A stretch of 52,609 nucleotides of DNA from Lachnospiraceae bacterium UBA4348. GTDB lineage: Bacteria > Bacillota > Clostridia > Lachnospirales > Lachnospiraceae. The DNA lies in assembly GCA_002394165.1 (NCBI GenBank), contig DGTA01000133.1, positions 1-52,609 on the forward strand, given 5' to 3'. The notes under the pieces were generated by a model. The model had not been told where the DNA came from. It ran no database searches and saw only the letters and a program-made list of their open reading frames with translations. Position 1 is the first letter of the stretch; every line of letters starts with the position of its first letter. A program made the position numbers and the translations under genes. Below, piece by piece: positions 14,792 to 23,719 of this stretch.

Positions 14792-16837
14792 TTACTCAAT
14801 TGCGATAACAGCTGTGCCGTAGCCCTCCAGTGTTATATCCCCGGTCACTGTTTTGCCTGTATAGAGATCGGTTCCTCTCTTATACAATGTGAAAACAGCC
14901 GGTGTACTCTCATAATTAAGAACAAACAGATACCTTTTATCTCCCTTCCGGCGAACGGCCAGCTCACACCCGGCCGGCACCTTTGCCAGGTCTGCAAAGG
15001 GAGATGCGGCTCCCAGCTTTTCGAGGAAGATCCGGGCACTCTTTTCATTCCAGGCGCTGCCGTAATAGTAAGTTTTTCCCGCGCCGCTGTTCTTTCTGAT
15101 CAGCGCAGGCGTCCCCGCATAATAGTCCGAGGTGTAAGTGCCTTCCACTTCACCCCCGCCGACCGGCGCCAGAAGATCCGCAAACACCTCCGCTTCAAAT
15201 TCCGTGCCGTCCCAGCTGACCGTGACCTTTCCGGCATCAGGCGCGATGAACGAGTACTCCGGAATATCAGTTCCGGTAAGCGGCGACAAAAGTCCGGGGA
15301 GCTTCTCCATCACGCAGCGGCCGCTGCTGTCCTTGTATCCGCTGCGGCAGCCGATCACCAGCGTTCCTCCCTGTTCCACATACTTTGTCAGGAGATCCGC
15401 CTGCTCCTTCGTCACGATCGTCATATGAGGATAGATCAATACTTTATATTGCCTGAGCTTTTCAAGATCTGCGTGTCCCAGGAAGACATAATCAAGCGGC
15501 GTGTGACTCCTCTGGGCAGCCGCGAAGAAAGCCTTACGGCTGGGGTCATCGATCCGTCTGTGCCAGGCATCCGCCTGCTTGTCCCAGATATTATCATAGT
15601 CTGTGAGGATTGCTGTCTGAGCCTCATATTGTGATCCCGCGATCTGATTTATGCAGCTTATTTTCTTGTGAATGTCACATAATTCACGCAAGCGCCGGTT
15701 CTCCCGCCCGGAGTAGTCCAGGATCCCGTGCCAGTAGATCTCCGAACCGATCGTGCTGGTCCTCCAGCGGAAATAGCTGACAAAGTCCGCTCCATGCGCG
15801 ATGGACTGCATCGTCCAGAGTGTCATCTGACCGGGGCGGGGCGTCGGCGCTTCCATGCCGGCATTCGAGCCGTTGGCTCCGGACTGCTGCTCCATAATGC
15901 CAAAGGCCGGCGATATCGAGCGCACCTCGCTCAAGTTCCGGCTCCAGCCGCGATCCTTCAGGCTCTCCGGCTCATCACGGTAAACATCCAGGCAAAAAGC
16001 GAAGTTCGGGTAAGAGTCATAGGTATAAAAATCGAGGCTCTCTGCGGTCATCTGGTGATTATCCAGGTTTCCGAACATGCCGTTTGTCGTGATAAAGTCA
16101 TCCGGCTTCGCATACCTGCGGATGATATCACTCTGAGCCTTCGCGAAAGAACGGGCACTGGCTGAAACAAAGCGGAAATAATCCAGCATCTGATGCGGAT
16201 TGGCAACATATCCGGGAGTTTTGCGCGGCACACAGATCTCGTCCCACGCCGTGTAGGTCTGGTTCCAGAAAACCGTGCCCCAGGCTTCATTGAGCGCTTC
16301 CAGCGTACCGTACTTCTCCTCAAGAAAAACGCGGAAGGCCGCAGAGTCACTCTCAGAATAAAAGACATCCAACTCACAATTAAACTCGTTATCCAGCTGC
16401 CATCCGATGATGCATCTGCGTCCGGCATAGTGCGCTGCGGACTTTTCAACGATCCTCGCGCACAGCTGTCTGTAAACCGGAGAATTATAATTATAGTGCC
16501 TGCGCATCCCGTGATTATATCGAATTCCGTCAATATCACAGTTGAGCACCTCAGGATACTTCTTCGTCAGCCAGGCCGGCGGAGTCGCTGTGGGCGTGCA
16601 GAAGATCACCTTCATATCCGTCTGCTCGACGATATCCAGAAACCGGTCAAAAAAGTCGTAATTAAAAACACCCTCCGTCAGCTCGATCTTGCTCCAGGCA
16701 AACTCCGCGATCCGGATCACCTCGATCCCGCTCGCCAGCATCCGGTCCAGGTCCTTCCGCCACATATTCTCCGGCCAGTGCTCAGGATAATAGCAGGTGC
16801 CCAGCACCAGCCGCTCTCCATTCAGAATAGCTCTCAT
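14792..16837 (-). CDS. Beta-galactosidase, glycoside hydrolase family 42
   Basis: This 681-residue cytosolic enzyme has no signal peptide. The N-terminal barrel starts LVLGTCYYPEHWPENMW. The acid/base Glu is E151 in GWQLDNEFN, and the nucleophile is E316 in GIMEQQSG. The trimerisation domain (about 400-600) and C-terminal beta domain follow, giving normal family length. GH42 enzymes release terminal galactose from plant or host oligosaccharides; the linkage cannot be read here. AAAGGAGG lies before ATG 16837. It is last in a three-gene run with the HD and HAD genes. The stop codon is one base from an R1 palindrome. Confidence 0.93.
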   Translation of the reverse strand: MRAILNGERLVLGTCYYPEHWPENMWRKDLDRMLASGIEVIRIAEFAWSKIELTEGVFNYDFFDRFLDIVEQTDMKVIFCTPTATPPAWLTKKYPEVLNCDIDGIRYNHGMRRHYNYNSPVYRQLCARIVEKSAAHYAGRRCIIGWQLDNEFNCELDVFYSESDSAAFRVFLEEKYGTLEALNEAWGTVFWNQTYTAWDEICVPRKTPGYVANPHQMLDYFRFVSASARSFAKAQSDIIRRYAKPDDFITTNGMFGNLDNHQMTAESLDFYTYDSYPNFAFCLDVYRDEPESLKDRGWSRNLSEVRSISPAFGIMEQQSGANGSNAGMEAPTPRPGQMTLWTMQSIAHGADFVSYFRWRTSTIGSEIYWHGILDYSGRENRRLRELCDIHKKISCINQIAGSQYEAQTAILTDYDNIWDKQADAWHRRIDDPSRKAFFAAAQRSHTPLDYVFLGHADLEKLRQYKVLIYPHMTIVTKEQADLLTKYVEQGGTLVIGCRSGYKDSSGRCVMEKLPGLLSPLTGTDIPEYSFIAPDAGKVTVSWDGTEFEAEVFADLLAPVGGGEVEGTYTSDYYAGTPALIRKNSGAGKTYYYGSAWNEKSARIFLEKLGAASPFADLAKVPAGCELAVRRKGDKRYLFVLNYESTPAVFTLYKRGTDLYTGKTVTGDITLEGYGTAVIAIE

Positions 16838-16861
16838 AATAAACCTCCTTTATGGCAGCTA

Positions 16862-17527
16862 TCAATACCAGAACTCATCCAGTGAACGGATCACGCTCAC
16901 ACCTTCCGCCTGCGCAAGGCCTTTCCTGTCCAGCAGCACCGGCGTGATCCCGACCTCCTTTGCGGCTTTCACATCGCTGGTCATCGAATCACCGATATGA
17001 ACCGCCTCATCGGCGCTTACCCCGGCGATCTCCAGCGCTTTCTCAAAGATCTCCCTGTGAGGTTTGCAGGCCCTGACCATCTCGGCCGCCACGATCCCGG
17101 CCGGTTTCAGTTCCTTTTCCTCAAGGGATTCCCGTATATACTGAAGATCATCATTTGTCACAACATAAACCGGCAGCGTACTTCTCTCAAAAAAAGGCCG
17201 GACATCACTAAACAGAGGTGCATGGATCCAGGAATTTTTCCACACGTCGTGCATGTATTCCAGGTCACCCTTCAGGCCATAGCTGCGGACACATTCGTCA
17301 AGGATCATGTCGACCATCTCATCTTTCATGATGAAGCGGTCTCCATAATACTCATATTCTATCTGCTTGATCATCCCCCAGACAGTCTGCAGCGCCGCCT
17401 TTGGCTGTTTCAGGTCGCTGTGTGTCAGGAAATATTCCAGCAAAGCATTGGTATAAGGTTCGTCTTCAAGTACCATCGTCCCGGTGTAATCCAGGAAGAT
17501 CGCCCTCTTTCCATCTAAATACTGCAT
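16862..17527 (-). CDS. HAD superfamily hydrolase
   Basis: This 221-residue protein has the Rossmann-like HAD core with an alpha-helical cap (about 20-90). Motif I is FLDYTGTM with nucleophile Asp13; the usual second Asp is Thr15, as in some phosphatase-like HADs. Motif II is VVTNDD, motif III ACKPHREIF (Lys), and motif IV HIGDSMTSDVKAAKEVG. Likely a small-molecule phosphatase; the substrate is unknown. It lies 24 nt before the GH42 gene and 35 nt after the HD gene, so it is probably cotranscribed, which may hint at sugar-phosphate clearance. Confidence 0.85.
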   Translation of the reverse strand: MQYLDGKRAIFLDYTGTMVLEDEPYTNALLEYFLTHSDLKQPKAALQTVWGMIKQIEYEYYGDRFIMKDEMVDMILDECVRSYGLKGDLEYMHDVWKNSWIHAPLFSDVRPFFERSTLPVYVVTNDDLQYIRESLEEKELKPAGIVAAEMVRACKPHREIFEKALEIAGVSADEAVHIGDSMTSDVKAAKEVGITPVLLDRKGLAQAEGVSVIRSLDEFWY

Positions 17528-17562
17528 TGATCAGGCCCTCACGCCAGGCATACTAAAAAACA

Positions 17563-17994
17563 TTAACATCCATGATCCTTCAGATACTCCATGGCCGGCT
17601 CATATTTTTCGCGGACGCGCTTCAGATCGCGCTCCGTCACTTCCCTGAGCCGCCCCAGGTCCATATTGTGCCTCAGGTCAGCCATCTTGACACTCCTGGC
17701 AAGCGGATTTTCGGCGATGCGCGCTATGTATTCCATATACGGCATTCCCTCCGGATGCGTCATCGTCACAACTGCATCTGTGATCTCATCCCCGAAAAGA
17801 GAGCGCAGCTCATCTTCAGTAACATCCGTGTCCTCCAGCACGTCATGCAAAAGAGCAACAACCTTCTGCGTGTCCGTTTCCACAAAAGACGCCACGGTGA
17901 CAGGATGTTCGATATAATCAACTCCGGATTTATCGACCTGGCCGGCATGAGCCTCTTTCGCCAGAGCGTACGCTTTATCATACAAGTCACTCAT
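17563..17994 (-). CDS. HD-domain hydrolase, MESH1/SpoT-like
   Basis: This 143-residue protein matches the hydrolase domain of the RelA/SpoT group: AHAGQVDKSGVDYIEHPVTVA, VVALLHDVLEDTDVT (HD plus ED), and SVKMADLRHNMDLGRL near the C-terminus. Members degrade (p)ppGpp or related nucleotides; the truncated size fits a small alarmone hydrolase, but activity is inferred. The start is ATG 17994, with GGAGGAG 6 nt before it. The longer frame to 18144 has no such site and crosses the terminator of the gene upstream. First gene of the HD-HAD-GH42 run. Confidence 0.8.
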   Translation of the reverse strand: MSDLYDKAYALAKEAHAGQVDKSGVDYIEHPVTVASFVETDTQKVVALLHDVLEDTDVTEDELRSLFGDEITDAVVTMTHPEGMPYMEYIARIAENPLARSVKMADLRHNMDLGRLREVTERDLKRVREKYEPAMEYLKDHGC

Positions 17995-18024
17995 TATAAG
18001 CTCCTCCAAATAAGTCCCTCCAAC

Positions 18025-18060
18025 AAAAAACCCGGCGCAAAAATCCTCTCCCGCGCCGGG
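18025..18060 (-). terminator. Intrinsic terminator after the GT-C-like gene
   Basis: CCCGGCGC pairs with GCGCCGGG (18031-18060), and on the minus strand the stem is followed by six T residues. It separates the polysaccharide operon from the HD gene. Confidence 0.85.
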
Positions 18061-18094
18061 ACTTAAATCTGATCTTTTAAGAATGCCTCCGGCC

Positions 18095-20446
18095 TCACTT
18101 CCACAGTTCCCGTTCCCTGACCAGACAGACAGAGCCATCCTCACCGGTCTCTACCCTGTAAAGCCTGTTATTCGCCAGCACCGGCCCGGTTTTCGCCTCC
18201 GCTTCAATCTCCGGTTCTGCTGCTTCACTCTCCGGCCCTGCCGCTTCCGCCTCAGGCTCTCCGGTATCCCAGGTCACCTCCATGACCTCAGGAAGCGCTT
18301 CATTCAGGTATCCGTCCGTCGTGTAGATCCAGACATAGCTGTAGCCTCCGTCCCTGAGGATGTCCGGGAAGTCCCGGACCGTGATCTCATTGCCCTCGCG
18401 GAGTCTTGTTATATTACCGATCTTGGTGAACTTCCAGGGCTCGCGCAGATAATTGTTGACCGCGCCCCCAAGATAATACAGGGCACAATTGGTCGGAAAT
18501 TCATTGGTGTTCGACTGGTTCAGGATGTATACCCGCTCGCCCTCCTTCAGGACGGCCTTTACCTCCTTCGACTGCTCACGCGCCCTTTTTATATCCTCAT
18601 AACCAACAGCCTTTTCCTTATTAAGTGCGGTATGGTTCGGGACATAATCCCGGTCGAGGCCCAGGCAGAGGAAGATCAGCAATGCCAGACCGACATAGCG
18701 GCAAAGCCGTCCGGCGTCTGCCGCGCGAACACCTGCGTTTTGAAGGGTACCGTCGGTTTGTACCTCCCTGGCCGGGATCACCAGAAGCCACACCAGGGCG
18801 ATGATCAGCAGATATAGTAAGATGCCTGTCATATATCGCCCGATGCCTGCGACCTTAATGCTCTCTTCATAAGAGAATATAAACAGAAAAGCCGCAAAAA
18901 GTGCACACAGATATAAGATCTCAGCCCCAATACTGTAGGCCATATAAACAAGTCCCCGTTTCCGGTCGTTCTTCAGATCCGATCCCACCAGGAAGATGGC
19001 CAGGATCAGCACGCTCACCGTGGGAAGCGTAAGCTTCAGCTCTGAGTTGCTGCTGAGGGAATTGCCCACGATCGCCGTCGTGAACGCGATCACCACGGGC
19101 TTTGCCTTTTCCCGGAGAGAAGACCCGGCATTTCCGAGGAAATTCATCATGCCCTCAGGGGTGCGTCCCACATTCCAGGCATACGTCAGGACAGCCAGGA
19201 CAGCCAGGACCAGGATCGCTGCAAGCGCCAGCAGTACCGTTTTCCAGCGCGGCCGTCCCTTACGGGCACCCAGGCCCCTGCCGGACGGCGGGTTCTGGCC
19301 GCTCCCGCCTTCAGCCCCGGCCCCGGCGCCGGGATCAGCCAATTCACGGCCGGAGAAATACCGCCTGACCTCCTCGGTGAGAAGGAACAGAACGCACAGC
19401 ACCGCCAGCAGAAGGCCGATATGCGGCTTAAACAGCGTAACCATGACAAGTACGACAAGAACCAGGAGGATCTCGCTCACCTCAAAGCTTATTCCCCTCT
19501 TTTGATCTCGTCCTTTGAACGAGCGGAATTTTACAAAACGGGTAACAAAACTGTCGGAAGAGACCATCCACCAGCCCGCCAGGCCGGCTGCCCATGACAG
19601 CGTCGGCAGGTCCACGTAAAGGTTCTTTATCCCGTACCCGTACAGCGAATAGGTACCGATATAGAGGATCGCGGTATACAGCACGATCCCGCTCCAGCCG
19701 CCTTTCCGGGAACCGATATGCGCGCCGCCTTCTTTTGACAGGCCTCCGGAGGAGCCGAACGTAAAGGCAAACGGCAGATACAGCCCGATCCACGTCAGAA
19801 GTGTGGAGCTGACATACATCATTCCCTCGTTATATCCGGTAAATTCCTGGAAAAACAGATGAAACAGGCTGCCGGCCAGCACATCCTTCGCCCCGGGGAT
19901 AAAGCTGACCTCCAACGGCAGCTTTCCGGTCTCGAGCATGTATTTTGGCGAAAGAGCGTACAGATGAAACTCATCAATATGCCAGATAAAATCCCCGTAA
20001 TACAGAACCAGACTGCTCACAAAAATGACCGTCAGCATCACATAGTAAGGGGACAGCAACTCCTGCATAAGAGTCAGGCGCCGCCTTCCTCCCCCATTCC
20101 CGGCCGACTGCGAATCCCGCGCCGCACGCGAATCCCTCACCGACTGCGAATCCCGCACCACACGCGAATCCCGCACCGAACGTGAATCCCACACCGAACG
20201 TGAATCCCGCGCCGCACGCAGATCTCCGATCACCGCACAGCAAAAGCCCGCCAGGGCCAGGACACACAAAACAGTGATCCCGGCAGAGAAGCGGCCGCCC
20301 GCTCCGGCTGCATACAAAACAAGGTCGATACCTGCTACGGCAAAGATCATCCCCTCCGTCAGGCGCAGCTTCAAAAGCCGCCCCGCCAGAAGGCCGCAGC
20401 CGGTCATCACAATATAAGCAAGCAGTCCAAAAATAAGTGTCTTCAA
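18095..20446 (-). CDS. Large polytopic membrane protein, GT-C glycosyltransferase-like
   Basis: The 783 residues comprise many hydrophobic segments, then a soluble C-terminal region (about 590-783). The first long outside loop carries GDFIWHIDEFHLYALSPKYM; a Asp/Glu pair at this position is typical of GT-C transferases that use polyprenyl-linked sugars. The assignment to that fold is inference. A hydrophilic insert near residues 78-115 contains six tandem units of the type RSVRDS. The last gene of the run with the sugar transferase, GT2 and 5'-nucleotidase, and followed by a terminator. Likely role: transferring sugars to a surface polymer. Confidence 0.65.
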   Translation of the reverse strand: MKTLIFGLLAYIVMTGCGLLAGRLLKLRLTEGMIFAVAGIDLVLYAAGAGGRFSAGITVLCVLALAGFCCAVIGDLRAARDSRSVWDSRSVRDSRVVRDSQSVRDSRAARDSQSAGNGGGRRRLTLMQELLSPYYVMLTVIFVSSLVLYYGDFIWHIDEFHLYALSPKYMLETGKLPLEVSFIPGAKDVLAGSLFHLFFQEFTGYNEGMMYVSSTLLTWIGLYLPFAFTFGSSGGLSKEGGAHIGSRKGGWSGIVLYTAILYIGTYSLYGYGIKNLYVDLPTLSWAAGLAGWWMVSSDSFVTRFVKFRSFKGRDQKRGISFEVSEILLVLVVLVMVTLFKPHIGLLLAVLCVLFLLTEEVRRYFSGRELADPGAGAGAEGGSGQNPPSGRGLGARKGRPRWKTVLLALAAILVLAVLAVLTYAWNVGRTPEGMMNFLGNAGSSLREKAKPVVIAFTTAIVGNSLSSNSELKLTLPTVSVLILAIFLVGSDLKNDRKRGLVYMAYSIGAEILYLCALFAAFLFIFSYEESIKVAGIGRYMTGILLYLLIIALVWLLVIPAREVQTDGTLQNAGVRAADAGRLCRYVGLALLIFLCLGLDRDYVPNHTALNKEKAVGYEDIKRAREQSKEVKAVLKEGERVYILNQSNTNEFPTNCALYYLGGAVNNYLREPWKFTKIGNITRLREGNEITVRDFPDILRDGGYSYVWIYTTDGYLNEALPEVMEVTWDTGEPEAEAAGPESEAAEPEIEAEAKTGPVLANNRLYRVETGEDGSVCLVRERELWK
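20098..20222. repeat. 18-nt coding tandem repeat (RSVRDS-type units)
   Basis: About six diverged copies of an 18-nt unit (variants of gcgaatcccgcaccgaac) lie in frame within the membrane protein gene. It encodes a flexible, charged cytoplasmic or external loop. Confidence 0.75.
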
Positions 20447-20485
20447 TATGATCCTCTCTTATTTAGAGGGGACTTCCCCCCGTCA

Positions 20486-22852
20486 TCAGAATTCATCCGA
20501 GAAATCCTGCTCGGTCGGCGTCAGTTCCTTGCTCTGGTAAATGAGGAACGTGGAAATCTCGTAGTTGTCGGCATCCATAGTCAGATCGATCGTCGTCCTG
20601 GGCAGGTCATAGCTGGTGTCGTACGTCAGGTATCCGTATGTCAGAGCGGTTCCCATGTCGTCGGCATAGAGCTCTTCGTGCCGGTCGGAATCCCAGTTTT
20701 CTCCGCTCTTGACAGGGTCTCCGTACTTCTTGGTGATCTCCCTTTCGATCTTCTTGTAGTCGCTGATGTATTTTTCCTTGTCGGAATGCTGCTGCTTGAA
20801 CAGGTACCGCACCTGCATCAGGCCGTCATCACTGAAAACGTACACAAGGAAAACAGGCACCTCCACCACGGTCGTATCGTAGGCGATATAGTAGGCATCG
20901 TAGCCAGCTGCCTTGCCCGATTCAAAAATGTCATCACCTTCCACTGCACGGATATCATCCTCGGAATCACCCCAGCAGAACTTCTTGAAATCATACTCCG
21001 GATCGATGGGATCGAGAAGCATCTCCTCGGTCTCCTCCTCCGTGATCTCTTCTTCCCCGACATCTCCGGCGTCGCCGCCCTCGACAATGGTCAGGCGGCC
21101 CTGGCCGGCGGGATTGGAATAGTCATCAGGCACTGTGCTGTCTTCGTAGTTCTGCAGGTAAGCGGTGAAAACATCATGATCGTAGTACGGCTCTCCGTTC
21201 TCATCACTGTCCTTGACCATCTCAGCATCCCGGAACATGGTCATGCCATCACCATATTCCTGTGAATAGTACCGGTTGATGGACACAGAATACTTCTTTT
21301 CGAGATCCAGCGGCTCTCCGCCGACGAGCACATCCTTGACGCGGTACTTACCGTCTACGGATACGAACTCATTATCGCGGTTGATCACCACGCTGCTGGG
21401 AACCGATGCGTCGATCGTATACTCCATTCCGGAGCACTGGATAAATCCGCCGAACTCGCTGGGATAAGAATGCGCACCCATCTCAAGCATGTCGAGGATG
21501 GTCTGCCCCTTCATCTCAACCAGCGTCACCTCTGAATTCCAGGGCATGACCGAGAGCAGATCCGTATAACGGATATCTCCGGCATTTATGTCCGCACGGA
21601 TGGAACCGCCGTTCATGATCCCGATGTCCGCGCCGAAGAAATCGCGGTACGCATCGGTGATCAGGTCCCCGAGGTTCGTCTCGCGGGTACGGATGATCCG
21701 GTTGCCCTCTGCGTCATTGATCGTCAGCTTAAAGTTCGAATGCCCCTCCACATCAAACAGGTACTCGTACTTTGATTCAATATCCTCGACACTGCTCTCG
21801 ATCATCTCGTAGGCTTCGGTCTGCATGTCGGCATCGGTAATCTTATCGACCAGGTTCGATGTGACAGAAACGATCCCGTCATCGATATTGATCATCAGTG
21901 CACCGATCGTCTCCAGCTCCGCTCCGGTCGATGTGATCAGGACATTATCTCCGTCCTTGTTGGGTGCGAACATGCCCGGAAGGACCGACTCGGCATGGGC
22001 GTCGAGGAATACATCGATGCCGTTCGTATTCGCAGCCACTGCAAGAGAGGACCACTCCGTGGGAACGTCCCAGTCGCCCAGATGTGAGAGGGCAATGACC
22101 ATATCGGCGCCGTCGGCGCGGCAGGCATTCGCGGCTTCCTGCACCGAGCGGTACAGATCCTCATCGGTGGCTGCATTAAATCCGTAAATATAGTTGCCGT
22201 CCTCATCCTGGAAGAATGTCGGCGTAGACTTCGCGATCGTCTCGGGAGTGGTGATCCCGATAAATCCGATGCGCAGCTGCTCTCCATCCGCTGTTTCGCA
22301 GGTGAGCACGCGATAGGGATCGAGCACGGGCTGGCCGCTGCGGTTGTCGATGAAGTTGCAGCTTAAGAAGCGTCCGGTCTCCTCCGCGTAGGTCAGAAAC
22401 TCTTCCATTCCGTAGTCGAAATTGTGGTTGCCCGGTGCATACAGATCATATCCGATATCTCTCATAAGATTCATGACATCCACACCGTTCGACTCCGTCG
22501 TGACCACCGATCCCTGGTCAGCGTCGCCCGCGTCCACCAAAAGGACGGGAGCGATCTCCTGCGCCCTGGCCTTTATTCCGGCAACGCCGGCAAATCCCAG
22601 GCTGAAGGAACTTCCCGAGAATTCCTCATGACTGCTGATGGCTCCATGGATATCATTCGTGTAAAGGACGACGATATCTGCCCCGTCGGCGCTGACATCC
22701 TCAAAGCTTCCGACTTTGGACTTGTCAGAAACATTGATCTGATAAGCACTTTCCTGATCGGCTCCCACAGCTGAAGCGCACATTGCGCCCGTCAAGGCAA
22801 ACGCGGCCAGCATTACGCGGGCAGCAAAACCTGCTCTCATTCTCTTCTTCAT
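20486..22852 (-). CDS. Secreted 5'-nucleotidase/2',3'-cyclic phosphodiesterase family protein
   Basis: The protein has 788 residues from ATG 22852 (GTG 22855 is possible). A signal peptide spans about 1-32, ending in ASAVGA. The metallophosphatase domain has TNDIHG (65-70), DAGDADQGS, APGNHNFDYG (141-148; Asn replaces the common Glu), ALSHLGDW, and DAHAES. The C-terminal nucleotide-specificity domain has NGGSIRADI and YSQEYGDGMTMF. After an acidic linker, about 150 residues (from YDFKKFCWGDSEDD) form an extra domain I do not recognise. No wall-sorting tail is seen. It likely dephosphorylates extracellular nucleotides. It lies between GT2 and GT-C-like genes. Confidence 0.88.
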   Translation of the reverse strand: MKKRMRAGFAARVMLAAFALTGAMCASAVGADQESAYQINVSDKSKVGSFEDVSADGADIVVLYTNDIHGAISSHEEFSGSSFSLGFAGVAGIKARAQEIAPVLLVDAGDADQGSVVTTESNGVDVMNLMRDIGYDLYAPGNHNFDYGMEEFLTYAEETGRFLSCNFIDNRSGQPVLDPYRVLTCETADGEQLRIGFIGITTPETIAKSTPTFFQDEDGNYIYGFNAATDEDLYRSVQEAANACRADGADMVIALSHLGDWDVPTEWSSLAVAANTNGIDVFLDAHAESVLPGMFAPNKDGDNVLITSTGAELETIGALMINIDDGIVSVTSNLVDKITDADMQTEAYEMIESSVEDIESKYEYLFDVEGHSNFKLTINDAEGNRIIRTRETNLGDLITDAYRDFFGADIGIMNGGSIRADINAGDIRYTDLLSVMPWNSEVTLVEMKGQTILDMLEMGAHSYPSEFGGFIQCSGMEYTIDASVPSSVVINRDNEFVSVDGKYRVKDVLVGGEPLDLEKKYSVSINRYYSQEYGDGMTMFRDAEMVKDSDENGEPYYDHDVFTAYLQNYEDSTVPDDYSNPAGQGRLTIVEGGDAGDVGEEEITEEETEEMLLDPIDPEYDFKKFCWGDSEDDIRAVEGDDIFESGKAAGYDAYYIAYDTTVVEVPVFLVYVFSDDGLMQVRYLFKQQHSDKEKYISDYKKIEREITKKYGDPVKSGENWDSDRHEELYADDMGTALTYGYLTYDTSYDLPRTTIDLTMDADNYEISTFLIYQSKELTPTEQDFSDEF

Positions 22853-22936
22853 CACACTTGGTTTCCTTCCTTTGTAAAGGTTTTAGATATTTGAAATTGC
22901 AAAAAAACAAGGTCTTTCCCGTTAAACATTTTACAA

Positions 22937-23719
22937 TCACCGCGATGCCTTTGCAAATGGTTTTACGGCGGCTTTTCCATATTTCAGAAGCCCGTTCACC
23001 GTATACAGCGCAAAGCACAGCGCGCTCCTTGCCCGGCTGAAGCCGGCCGCCCGGTAAGTCCGGTAAGTCATGGACGCCGAGTGAAGCTTGCTGCCGCTTT
23101 TGCCGGCGCTGGTCAGCCGGTAGCAGAGCAGCGGTTCATCGATGCCGGCGGCCGGTCCGTATTTTTTCAGGACCTTCAGCCAGGTCAGGTAATCTTCGTG
23201 GCACTCCTCGTGCTCCATCGGGAATTCCAGCGCCTTCTCCCGTTCCATCAGCACGGATGAACAGTTGATATAGTTTGATGTCAGCAGCTTTTTATAGGTG
23301 ATCTTAGCCGGGACACCGATCACCCGCCCGGTCTTTTTTCCGTCGGGCGTGATCAGCTCTCGTCCGGTGCAGCACAGCGATGCGTCCGTCCCGCGCAGGC
23401 GGGAGAGCTGTTTTTTCAGCTTTCCCTCTGCCCACCAGTCGTCGGAATCCAAAAAAGCCACATACCGGCCGCGCGCTTCGCGCACCGCCCGGTTGCGGCT
23501 TCCGGAGGCCCCCTGGTTCTTTTCGTTCACCAGGAGGCGCACCCGCTTTTCGTTCCCGTATTTTTCCCGGATGAGAGCGCCGGTTCCGTCCGTGCCCGCG
23601 TCATCCACGATGACGACCTCAAGCGGCACATCCTGTGCCAGCGCAGAATCCACCGCCCTCAGGATCGTTTTCTCTGCGTTGTGGGCCGGCATGCACACCG
23701 ATACCACGATCTCACTCAT
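22937..23719 (-). CDS. Family 2 glycosyltransferase
   Basis: This 260-residue GT-A enzyme has SVCMPAHNAEKTILRAVDSAL at the N-terminus, VVIVDDAGTDGT for the nucleotide site, and the metal-binding DSDDWW (DxD). An HEDYLTW block near residue 195 is the usual acceptor-side ED motif. It resembles TuaG-type transferases of surface polymers. The start at 23719 has GGGGGAG six bases before it, and overlaps the end of the sugar-transferase gene by 8 nt. The longer frame to 23788 lies wholly within that gene. The donor and acceptor sugars are unknown. Confidence 0.88.
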   Translation of the reverse strand: MSEIVVSVCMPAHNAEKTILRAVDSALAQDVPLEVVIVDDAGTDGTGALIREKYGNEKRVRLLVNEKNQGASGSRNRAVREARGRYVAFLDSDDWWAEGKLKKQLSRLRGTDASLCCTGRELITPDGKKTGRVIGVPAKITYKKLLTSNYINCSSVLMEREKALEFPMEHEECHEDYLTWLKVLKKYGPAAGIDEPLLCYRLTSAGKSGSKLHSASMTYRTYRAAGFSRARSALCFALYTVNGLLKYGKAAVKPFAKASR

